In this document: positions 1 through 4,704 of the stretch, one piece after another
Layout of the letters: the number at the start of each line of letters is the position of its first letter
Position numbering within the stretch: position 1 is the first letter of the stretch
DNA from: JBFHRB01 sp041591915
GTDB lineage: Bacteria; Actinomycetota; Nitriliruptoria; Nitriliruptorales; Nitriliruptoraceae
NCBI GenBank assembly: GCA_041591915.1
Contig: JBFHRB010000238.1
Span: 1 to 5,241, forward strand
Direction: 5' to 3'
DNA length: 5,241 bases
Translations under genes and position numbers: made by a program
Notes under the pieces: model-generated
Databases searched by the model: none
What the model was told of the DNA's origin: nothing
Seen by the model: only the letters and a program-made list of their open reading frames with translations

Positions 1-18
1 CTGAGCCGACTAGCGTGG

Positions 19-48
19 CGTGGCGCGCCCCGGCTGGGGCGCGCCACG
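19..48. terminator. Perfect 13-bp hairpin upstream of the first lipoprotein gene
   Basis: A perfect inverted repeat: bases 19-31 pair with 36-48 around the 4-base loop GGCT, almost all G-C pairs. No T-run follows it, as is common for actinobacterial terminators. It most simply ends transcription of a gene to the left of the window; TGA at 2-4 or TAG at 11-13, in the same frame, could be that gene's stop. It finishes only 6 bases before the ribosome binding site of the next gene (55-61), so a regulatory leader hairpin is a real alternative. Confidence 0.65.
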
Positions 49-66
49 GACGTTGAGGAGGGGACC

Positions 67-324
67 ATGTCGTCACGACCGTCGTCACGTCGACTGGGCC
101 ACCGGCGGGCCGTCGTCGCCGTCGCCCTCGTGGCCAGCCTGGGCCTCACCGCCTGCGGCGGCGACGGCGCGACCGACGAGGTGGACATCGACACCGAGCC
201 GATCGGCGAGGAGAACACGGTGCCACCACCCCCGCCCCCTCCGAGCCCGTCGGCAACGGAGACGACCGACCCCGAGCCGCCCCCCGAGCTCCCCGAGCCC
301 GGGCCGACGGCAACGGGCGGTTGA
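67..324 (+). CDS. Small proline-rich lipoprotein, function unknown
   Basis: Predicted 85-residue secreted lipoprotein of unknown function. The N-terminus is arginine-rich (residues 4-14), followed by a hydrophobic stretch (15-27) and the lipobox LTAC at 27-30. C30 would be lipidated and anchor the protein on the outer face of the membrane. The mature part is only about 56 residues: an acidic segment (33-49), a run of seven prolines (53-59), then Ser/Thr/Glu/Pro-rich sequence to the end. It has no room for a folded catalytic domain and looks like an extended tether or wall-spanning stalk. The ATG at 67 is preceded by GAGGAGG at 55-61 with 5 bases between. The next gene on the same strand also encodes a lipoprotein, 119 bp downstream, so the two may be co-transcribed. 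I do not recognise a family. The ORF is short and of low complexity, but lipobox plus ribosome binding site make it credible. Confidence 0.75.
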   Translation: MSSRPSSRRLGHRRAVVAVALVASLGLTACGGDGATDEVDIDTEPIGEENTVPPPPPPPSPSATETTDPEPPPELPEPGPTATGG

Positions 325-353
325 CCGGTTCCCGGCCGCCCGCGGTGGTCGAG

Positions 354-359
354 TAACCT
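354..359 (+). promoter_or_regulatory. Weak candidate -10 element (TAACCT)
   Basis: TAACCT is the only TANNNT-type hexamer seen in the 119-bp gap before the cupredoxin-OmpA gene. There is no convincing -35 at normal spacing; TTGACC at 321-326 is 27 bases away, too far. If used, it would give a leader of roughly 75-80 bases. Otherwise the gene is read from upstream with the small lipoprotein gene. Confidence 0.2.
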
Positions 360-443
360 GCGCGCGGCCCGGAGCGTCGTCGCGCCCGCGGCCTCGCTGC
401 ACCCCACGACGGCCTTGTCACACCCCCCGAGGAGCGTCTACCC

Positions 444-1355
444 ATGCCGCGCCGCCCCAAGCTGTTCGGTCTCGCGATCGTCATCGCATCGCTCGCGCTG
501 AGCGCCTGTCAGAGCGTCAACGAGGCCGCGGTCGAGGCCGACCCGCTCGCCTGCCCGCCCGAGACCGATTGCTTCGACCCCGTGATCCCCGTGGGCCCCG
601 GGGGGAGGATCAGCGTCGACGCGGGCGACCTCTTCTTCGAGAACCTCGTCGTCGACACGACGGAGGGGGCGGTCGAGGTCACGATTAGGAACATCGGTGC
701 GGCGCCTCACAACTTCCGCATCGACGAGGCAGCCGGTGACGTGAAGAAGGTCGAGGCGTCCGGCGGCAACAGCCAGACGGACACGCTGCTGCTGTTCGCC
801 GGCGAGTACACGTACTACTGCGACATCTCGGGCCACCGTGCTGCCGGCATGGAGGGCACGATCGTCATCCCGACGCCCGACGAGTTCGCCGCGGGTGCCG
901 CGGGTGCCGCGGAGGAACCGGCCGAGGAGGAGACCGAGGAGCCGGCCGAGGAGGCCGCCCCGTCGATCGAGGACCTCGACGACTCCGATGACGTGGCCGG
1001 GGCGCTCGAGGCCAACGGGCTCGCCCGGCTGTACCAGATCACCTTCGCCTCCGGCTCGTCCGAGCTCACCGACGACGCCGACGGCGTCCTCCAGCAGCTC
1101 CTGGCGATCCTCGAGGGCGACGAGGACCTCGAGCTCGTGATCGAGGGCAACACCGACTCGGCGGGCGACGAGACGGCCAACCAGGCGCTGTCCGAGCAGC
1201 GCGCGCAGGCGGTCGTCGACTGGCTGGTCGACAACGGGATCGACGCAGCCCGGCTCGAGGCCGTCGGCAACGGCGAGACGAACCTCATCATCGCCGACGA
1301 CGACACGCCCGAGGAGCAGGCGGTCAACCGCCGCGTCGAGGTGCGCGTCAAGTAG
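444..1355 (+). CDS. Cupredoxin-OmpA fusion lipoprotein
   Basis: 303-residue envelope lipoprotein with two domains. A signal peptide (about 1-21) ends in lipobox LSAC, with lipidated C22. A cysteine pair (C37, C43) may form a disulfide. Residues about 50-143 form a cupredoxin: H89 in the APHNF motif, then C126, H131 and M136 in YYCDISGHRAAGM. This is a complete type 1 copper ligand set with C-x4-H-x4-M spacing, as in sulfocyanin-like proteins. An acidic Ala/Glu/Pro linker (about 148-175) follows. Residues about 195-303 are an OmpA C-terminal domain, with the GNTDSAG, LSEQRA and NRRVEV motifs. D238 and R253 match the diaminopimelate-binding D271 and R286 of Acinetobacter baumannii OmpA in identity and spacing. 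I infer a copper electron-transfer or copper-binding module, anchored by lipid and attached to peptidoglycan. The ATG at 444 follows GAGGAG (429-434) by 9 bases. Domain calls are firm; the redox partner is unknown. Confidence 0.92.
   Translation: MPRRPKLFGLAIVIASLALSACQSVNEAAVEADPLACPPETDCFDPVIPVGPGGRISVDAGDLFFENLVVDTTEGAVEVTIRNIGAAPHNFRIDEAAGDVKKVEASGGNSQTDTLLLFAGEYTYYCDISGHRAAGMEGTIVIPTPDEFAAGAAGAAEEPAEEETEEPAEEAAPSIEDLDDSDDVAGALEANGLARLYQITFASGSSELTDDADGVLQQLLAILEGDEDLELVIEGNTDSAGDETANQALSEQRAQAVVDWLVDNGIDAARLEAVGNGETNLIIADDDTPEEQAVNRRVEVRVK
888..954 (+). repeat. Short in-frame repeats encoding the acidic linker
   Basis: Two repeat patterns adjoin. A 9-bp unit GCCGCGGGT runs from 888 to 912 (nearly three copies, encoding Ala-Ala-Gly). 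CCGGCCGAGGAGG then occurs at 918-930 and 942-954, a 24-bp period encoding EEPAEEET then EEPAEEAA. They form the hinge between the cupredoxin and OmpA domains and are a likely site of length variation by slippage. They appear to be part of the protein rather than a separate element. Confidence 0.75.
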
Positions 1356-1368
1356 CCGAACCATCACG

Positions 1369-1400
1369 CGAGACGGGCGGCCCTCGGGCCGCCCGTCTCG
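1369..1400. terminator. Strong hairpin terminator after the cupredoxin-OmpA gene
   Basis: Bases 1369-1383 are perfectly complementary to 1386-1400; in practice this is a 14-bp stem with tetraloop CTCG at 1383-1386. It starts 13 bases after the TAG stop and is followed only by TT, so it is a hairpin terminator with almost no U-tract. It should separate the lipoprotein gene from the membrane protein gene that starts at 1463. Confidence 0.85.
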
Positions 1401-1462
1401 TTCCCGGGTCGCTGGCATCGTGCGGCCAGGTGGGGGAGACTCGCCGTGAGGAGGTGGGTCAC

Positions 1463-2011
1463 GTGCTCGGAGTGCTCGCACCGGTCTTCACGCTGGCCTT
1501 CGCGTTCACGCTCGTCGCGGCGCTCAGCATGCCCTTCGACACACCCAACGCCAGACGGCTGTGGTTCCGCGTGGCCGGCGGGTTGTTCCTCGCGGGGTTC
1601 GTCGTGCTGCTGCTGGTCCGTGCGACCACGACGATGGACGACGAAGCCGCGGTCGAGAACTCGGAGGCGCGCGGCGGCCTCGCTGCCCAGGTCCTCCTCG
1701 CGACGTTGGTTGGCGCCGGCGCAGGCCAGGTGTTCGGCACGACCCGTGGCCGACGCCTCGAGGAGGCGCGTGCCCAGAAGCTCCGCGACCGCATGCCCGT
1801 CGCCGAGCCCGGTGACGGGCAGCGCGACATCCACCCGGTGCTGGCGGCCAGCATGAGTGACGAGGACTACGAGGCGGTCCGGGCCTACAACGAGCGGGTC
1901 GCGCGCGAGAAGGCCGAGCGAGAGCAGGCCGAGCGGGATGCCCGCGAGGCCGAGCGGCGCAACCGGCTCAGGCGATCGAACGGTGGTAGCGGACCAGGTC
2001 ATCGACGCTGA
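1463..2011 (+). CDS. Small membrane protein with charged C-terminal helix, function unknown
   Basis: 182-residue protein of no family I recognise. Two hydrophobic helices are clear (about 3-22 and 37-53), separated by a short loop with PFDTPNARR. A third, weaker apolar stretch (73-91, rich in Ala/Gly/Leu) may be membrane-associated. The rest is soluble: a basic segment (95-110), a Pro/Gly spacer (112-125), then a highly charged Glu/Arg/Ala helix (about 133-171) likely to form a coiled coil, and a Gly/Arg tail. I chose GTG at 1463 because AGGAGGT (1449-1455) lies 7 bases before it. An in-frame GTG at 1430 would add 11 residues but has no good ribosome binding site and would put charged residues before the first helix. 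The gene follows a strong terminator, so it probably has its own promoter, though I see no clear one at 1401-1448. Its last 44 bp overlap the convergent epsilon-subunit gene. Confidence 0.75.
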   Translation: MLGVLAPVFTLAFAFTLVAALSMPFDTPNARRLWFRVAGGLFLAGFVVLLLVRATTTMDDEAAVENSEARGGLAAQVLLATLVGAGAGQVFGTTRGRRLEEARAQKLRDRMPVAEPGDGQRDIHPVLAASMSDEDYEAVRAYNERVAREKAEREQAERDAREAERRNRLRRSNGGSGPGHRR

Positions 2012-2225
2012 CGAACGGCCGGAAGCCAACCGCTTCGAGCACCGCGGCCTCACGCCAGCCGCCGGCTGCCTGCCCGCCGGACGCCGTCTCCGCTGCCGGC
2101 TCCGACGCGGCGACGGGAGTCAGCGCCACCGCGAGCGCGGCCAGCTGCTCGGGGGTCGGGTCGCCCCCGGCTGTGATCCCGAACGCGACGGGTGGCCGCT
2201 CGTCCGGCGTGACTGGATCGGTCAC
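1968..2225 (-). CDS. accE: Acyl-CoA carboxylase epsilon subunit
   Basis: 85-residue protein that fits the actinobacterial acyl-CoA carboxylase epsilon family. These small subunits bind the beta carboxyltransferase and stimulate assembly or activity of the alpha/beta complex that makes malonyl- or methylmalonyl-CoA. Evidence: an N-terminal strand and helix [20 protein letters not shown] (13-32) carrying the family's typical PTPEELAAL-like motif, an Ala/Gly/Pro-rich variable middle (33-55), a conserved-type Trp in GWREAA (55-60), and position directly after the beta subunit gene. The start GTG (2225-2223) overlaps the pccB stop in a GTGA arrangement with no strong ribosome binding site, so translation is probably coupled. 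The C-terminus ([14 protein letters not shown]) differs from the Trp/Arg-rich ending usual in Streptomyces and Mycobacterium homologues. The 3' end overlaps the convergent membrane protein gene by 44 bp. The call rests on one motif plus context, so it is strong but not certain. Confidence 0.78.
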   Translation of the reverse strand: MTDPVTPDERPPVAFGITAGGDPTPEQLAALAVALTPVAASEPAAETASGGQAAGGWREAAVLEAVGFRPFVSVDDLVRYHRSIA

Positions 2226-3778
2226 AGCGGGATGTTCCCGTGCTTGCGCGGCGGGCGGGCCTCGCGCTTGGAGAGCGTCAGGCGCAGTGCCCGGACGAGC
2301 TCGGCGCGGGTCTCCGACGGCTCGATGACCTCGTCCACGTAGCCACGCTCGGCCGCCCGCCAGGGGTTGGCGAGGTCACGTGCGTACGCCTCCTCGAACT
2401 CCGCGTGCAGCGCCTCCGCGTCCTCGGCCTCCGCGAGCTCGCGGCGGTAGAGGATGTTGACGGCGCCCTTGGCGCCCATGACCGCGATCTCGGCGGTGGG
2501 CCAGGCGAAGTTGATGTCGGCGCCGAGGTGCTTGGACCCCATGACGTCATAGGCCCCGCCGTAGGCCTTGCGCGTGATCACGGTGAGCTTCGGCACGGAG
2601 GCCTCGGCGTAGGCGTACAGCAGCTTCGCCCCGCGCCGGATGATGCCGGCCCACTCCTGCTGCGTCCCGGGCATGAACCCGGGCACGTCGACGAAGGTCA
2701 CGATCGGCACGTTGAAGGCGTCGCAGGTCCGCACGAAGCGCGCGGCCTTCTCGGACGAGTTGATGTCGAGCACCCCGGCGAGGTGCTGGGGCTGGTTGCC
2801 GACGATGCCGACCGAGTGGCCGTCGAGGCGCGCGAACCCCACGACGATGTTCTGCGCGTAGGCGCCCGCGACCTCGTAGAACTCCCCGTCGTCCACGACG
2901 TGGCGGACGATGTCGCGCATGTCGTACGGGACGTTCGAGGAATCCGGGATGAAGGCGTCGAGCTCCGGGACCTCGCGGAACGGGTCGTCGCCCGTCTCGA
3001 CGCGGGGCGCCGTCTCGAGGTTGTTCGACGGGAGGAAGCTCAACAGGTACTTGATGTCCTCGATGCACGCCTCCTCGGAATCGACCGCGAAGTGCGCCAC
3101 GCCGGACTTCGTCGCGTGGCTCACGGCTCCGCCGAGGTCCTCGAAGGTCACGTCCTCGCCGGTGACCGTCTTGATGACGTCGGGACCGGTGATGAACATG
3201 TGCGACGTGTCCTTCACCATGTAGATGAAGTCCGTGATGGCCGGCGAGTAGACGGCGCCGCCCGCGCACGGACCCATGATCGCGCTGATCTGGGGGATGA
3301 CCCCCGAGCTGCGCACGTTGCGCAGGAAGATGTCGCCGTAGCCGCCGAGCGACACCACGCCCTCCTGGATGCGTGCGCCGCCGGAGTCGTTCAGGCCGAC
3401 GACCGGGACGCCCATCTTCCCGGCGAGGTCCATGATCTTGACGACCTTCTCGGCGAAGACCTCGCCCAGCGACCCGCCGAAGGCGGTGAAGTCCTGGCTG
3501 AACACGCAGACCCGGCGACCGTCGATCGTCCCGTGGCCCGTGATCACGCCGTCGCCGAGGATCCTCTTGTCCTCGATCCCGAAGCCCCTCGCGCGGTGCA
3601 CCGCGAAGCGGTCCATCTCGACGAAGGAGCCCTCGTCGAGCAGCAGGTCGACGCGCTCGCGCGCGGTCAGCTTGCCGCGGGCGTGCTGCTTCTCGATCGC
3701 CTTCTCGCTGCCCGAGATGGCTTCGTCACGTCGACGTCGAAGCTCCTCGAGCTTCTCCTTGGTCGTGAGTTGGGACAC
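2222..3778 (-). CDS. pccB: Acyl-CoA (propionyl-CoA) carboxylase carboxyltransferase beta subunit
   Basis: 518-residue cytoplasmic beta subunit of a biotin-dependent acyl-CoA carboxylase. It transfers carboxyl from carboxybiotin on the alpha subunit to propionyl-CoA and/or acetyl-CoA, feeding methylmalonyl-CoA or fatty acid synthesis. Both crotonase-fold halves are complete: N-half SGGARIQEG (132-140) and oxyanion motif [12 protein letters not shown] (169-180); C-half [12 protein letters not shown] (327-338), [13 protein letters not shown] (363-375) and [15 protein letters not shown] (403-417). The C-terminus KHGNIPL is the classic PccB ending. Counting from this start, G408-A409 and D411 align with G419-A420 and D422 of Streptomyces coelicolor PccB. 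There D422 favours propionyl-CoA whereas the acetyl-CoA-using paralogue has Ile, so propionyl-CoA use is inferred. The start is GTG (3778-3776), preceded by AGAGGAG (complement of 3787-3793) with 8 bases between. The reading frame stays open far upstream across birA, but that part is not coding. It heads an operon with accE and is divergent from birA. Confidence 0.96.
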   Translation of the reverse strand: MSQLTTKEKLEELRRRRDEAISGSEKAIEKQHARGKLTARERVDLLLDEGSFVEMDRFAVHRARGFGIEDKRILGDGVITGHGTIDGRRVCVFSQDFTAFGGSLGEVFAEKVVKIMDLAGKMGVPVVGLNDSGGARIQEGVVSLGGYGDIFLRNVRSSGVIPQISAIMGPCAGGAVYSPAITDFIYMVKDTSHMFITGPDVIKTVTGEDVTFEDLGGAVSHATKSGVAHFAVDSEEACIEDIKYLLSFLPSNNLETAPRVETGDDPFREVPELDAFIPDSSNVPYDMRDIVRHVVDDGEFYEVAGAYAQNIVVGFARLDGHSVGIVGNQPQHLAGVLDINSSEKAARFVRTCDAFNVPIVTFVDVPGFMPGTQQEWAGIIRRGAKLLYAYAEASVPKLTVITRKAYGGAYDVMGSKHLGADINFAWPTAEIAVMGAKGAVNILYRRELAEAEDAEALHAEFEEAYARDLANPWRAAERGYVDEVIEPSETRAELVRALRLTLSKREARPPRKHGNIPL

Positions 3779-3786
3779 CCTGGGTG

Positions 3787-3793
3787 CTCCTCT
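3787..3793 (-). promoter_or_regulatory. Ribosome binding site fixing the pccB start
   Basis: Read on the minus strand this is AGAGGAG, 8 bases before the GTG start at 3778. It decides the start, because the frame continues open for about 870 bases further upstream. Confidence 0.8.
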
Positions 3794-3803
3794 GGGCTTG
3801 CTG

Positions 3804-3831
3804 GATCGGCGGTGGGGAGCCGATCGCCGAT
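3804..3831. promoter_or_regulatory. Inverted/direct repeat in the birA-pccB control region
   Basis: GATCGGC (3804-3810) is complementary to GCCGATC (3819-3825) around an 8-base spacer. ATCGGCG (3805-3811) can instead pair with CGCCGAT (3825-3831). GCCGAT is thus present as a direct repeat (3819-3824 and 3826-3831) with an inverted copy to the left. The block lies between the candidate pccB -10 and the pccB ribosome binding site. It could be a regulator's operator or two alternative hairpins in the pccB leader. Chance is possible in such GC-rich DNA. Confidence 0.4.
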
Positions 3832-3859
3832 GGCAGCGATGGCCGCGGCATCCTACCGT
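3830..3859 (+). promoter_or_regulatory. Candidate birA promoter
   Basis: ATGGCA (3830-3835, four of six matches to TTGACA) and TACCGT (3854-3859, TANNNT type) are 18 bases apart. Transcription would start near 3866, giving a leader of about 27 bases before the birA GTG. This is prediction by eye only. Confidence 0.3.
3850..3855 (-). promoter_or_regulatory. Candidate pccB -10 element (TAGGAT)
   Basis: On the minus strand this reads TAGGAT, a good actinobacterial TANNNT -10. No recognisable -35 lies 15-18 bases upstream, as is common in actinobacteria. The transcript would have a leader of about 65 bases containing the inverted repeat at 3804-3831. It shares two base pairs (3854-3855) with the candidate birA -10 on the other strand, so the two promoters would compete. 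Confidence 0.35.
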
Positions 3860-3892
3860 CGGAGACCCTGACCCCTTCCGGCCGGAGCCAGC

Positions 3893-4681
3893 GTGAGCGC
3901 CCCGTCCCCTCGACTGCAGGCCCTGCTCGACGGGCCGTCCCGTTGGTACACCGTCGAGTACCACGACGTCGTCACGTCGACGAACGACGTGGTCGCCGAG
4001 CACGCGGCTGCGGGCAGGCCCGCCGGCCTCGTCGTCGTCGCCGACCACCAGACGGCAGGGCGCGGGCGCGGCGGTCGACCGTGGACCGACGTCACGGGCG
4101 GGTCGTTGCTCGCGAGCTGTCTCGTCGCCGTCCCGCGCTTCGGGATGTCGCTCGTACCGCTGGCCGTCGGCCTGTCGTTGCACCATGCCGCCCGCAAGGC
4201 GGGGGTCGAGGCCGAGCTGAAGTGGCCCAACGACCTCCTCGCCTCCCGCCGCAAGTGCGCCGGCGTGCTCGTCGAGCATCGCCCGGAGCTCGGTGGGCTG
4301 ATCATCGGGTTCGGCGTGGACGTCGACTGGCGAGGCGTCGTCCGCGAGGGTGAGTCCGCCGAGTGGACCAGCCTGGCCGAGGACGCCGGGGCCGACGTGG
4401 ACCAGTGGGACGTCCTCGGCGACGCCCTGGGCGCGCTGGATTCCTGGCTGCTCGACCTCGAGCGAGGGGAGACGGCGGTCCTGCTCGCGATGTACCGCCG
4501 CCACTGCGTGACGCTCGGGCAGGTCGTCCGCGCGCTCACGCCTGGTGGTGTCGTCGAGGGGCAGGCCGTGGACGTCGACCAGCACGGTGCGCTGCTGGTT
4601 CGGACCGCCGAGGGTGAGCGCGTCCGGGTCGAGGCCGGGGACGTGGAGCACCTGAGGTCGGCTGCTGGCGGTCCCGGCTGA
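3893..4681 (+). CDS. birA: Biotin--[acetyl-CoA-carboxylase] ligase, monofunctional
   Basis: 262-residue cytoplasmic enzyme that makes biotinyl-5'-AMP from biotin and ATP and attaches biotin to the lysine of the carrier domain of acyl-CoA carboxylase alpha subunits. Motifs in order: TSTN (28-31), the biotin/ATP loop [10 protein letters not shown] (55-64), KWPNDLL (110-116), and KCAGVLVE (121-128), whose K121 matches E. coli BirA K183. A C-terminal beta-barrel domain (about 206-255) includes [20 protein letters not shown]. Catalytic sequence begins close to the N-terminus with no room for a helix-turn-helix, so unlike E. coli BirA this type should not repress transcription. One oddity: the usual GxGxN motif reads GFGVDVDW (139-146), with Asp where Asn is typical. 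The start is GTG, with GGAG (3884-3887) 5 bases upstream. It is divergent from the carboxylase operon, as birA (Rv3279c) is from accD5-accE5 in M. tuberculosis, which fits a supply role for that enzyme. Confidence 0.95.
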   Translation: MSAPSPRLQALLDGPSRWYTVEYHDVVTSTNDVVAEHAAAGRPAGLVVVADHQTAGRGRGGRPWTDVTGGSLLASCLVAVPRFGMSLVPLAVGLSLHHAARKAGVEAELKWPNDLLASRRKCAGVLVEHRPELGGLIIGFGVDVDWRGVVREGESAEWTSLAEDAGADVDQWDVLGDALGALDSWLLDLERGETAVLLAMYRRHCVTLGQVVRALTPGGVVEGQAVDVDQHGALLVRTAEGERVRVEAGDVEHLRSAAGGPG

Positions 4682-4684
4682 GGC

Positions 4685-4704
4685 CGGTCCGGTCAGCCGG
4701 ACCG
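4685..4704. terminator. Shared hairpin between birA and the histidine kinase gene
   Basis: Bases 4685-4692 pair perfectly with 4697-4704 (8 bp, all but one pair G-C) around the tetraloop TCAG. It begins 3 bases after the birA stop, and its loop region contains the stop codon of the convergent kinase gene (4693-4695). A symmetrical stem between two convergent genes is best read as a bidirectional terminator. There is no T-run on either side, so efficiency is uncertain. Confidence 0.65.

Noticed and set aside
67..156. Tat-type signal in the first lipoprotein (arginine pairs near the N-terminus)
   Set aside because: The arginines do not match the SRRxFLK pattern well; an ordinary Sec lipoprotein signal explains the sequence.
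321..326. TTGACC as a -35 element
   Set aside because: It overlaps the stop codon of the small lipoprotein gene, and the nearest -10-like hexamer (354-359) is 27 bases away.
360..443. Possible hairpin or repeat in the gap between the two lipoprotein genes
   Set aside because: GCCCGCGG occurs twice as a direct repeat across the gap, but I could not find a stable complementary pairing; this looks like GC-rich chance similarity.
20..688. A 222-codon + strand open frame overlapping both lipoprotein genes
   Set aside because: It starts inside the hairpin, is extremely Arg/Pro-rich, and overlaps two better supported genes in other frames.
1430..1462. Upstream GTG start for the membrane protein
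   Set aside because: It has no clear ribosome binding site, whereas GTG at 1463 has AGGAGGT at ideal spacing and puts the first hydrophobic helix at the N-terminus.
438..1481. A 347-codon open frame on the minus strand, opposite the cupredoxin-OmpA gene
   Set aside because: The translation has no recognisable motif and runs through the terminator hairpin. The + strand gene has signal peptide, copper ligands and OmpA motifs.
2240..3871. A long open frame (543 codons) on the + strand, opposite pccB
   Set aside because: Its translation is Arg/Val/Asp/Leu-rich without domain motifs, and the opposite strand carries a complete, highly conserved carboxyltransferase. Long antisense open frames are expected in DNA with such strong GC bias.
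3779..4651. Possible N-terminal extension of pccB on the minus strand
   Set aside because: The frame is open, but this stretch is antisense to birA. The protein family starts near the GTG at 3778, which has a good ribosome binding site.
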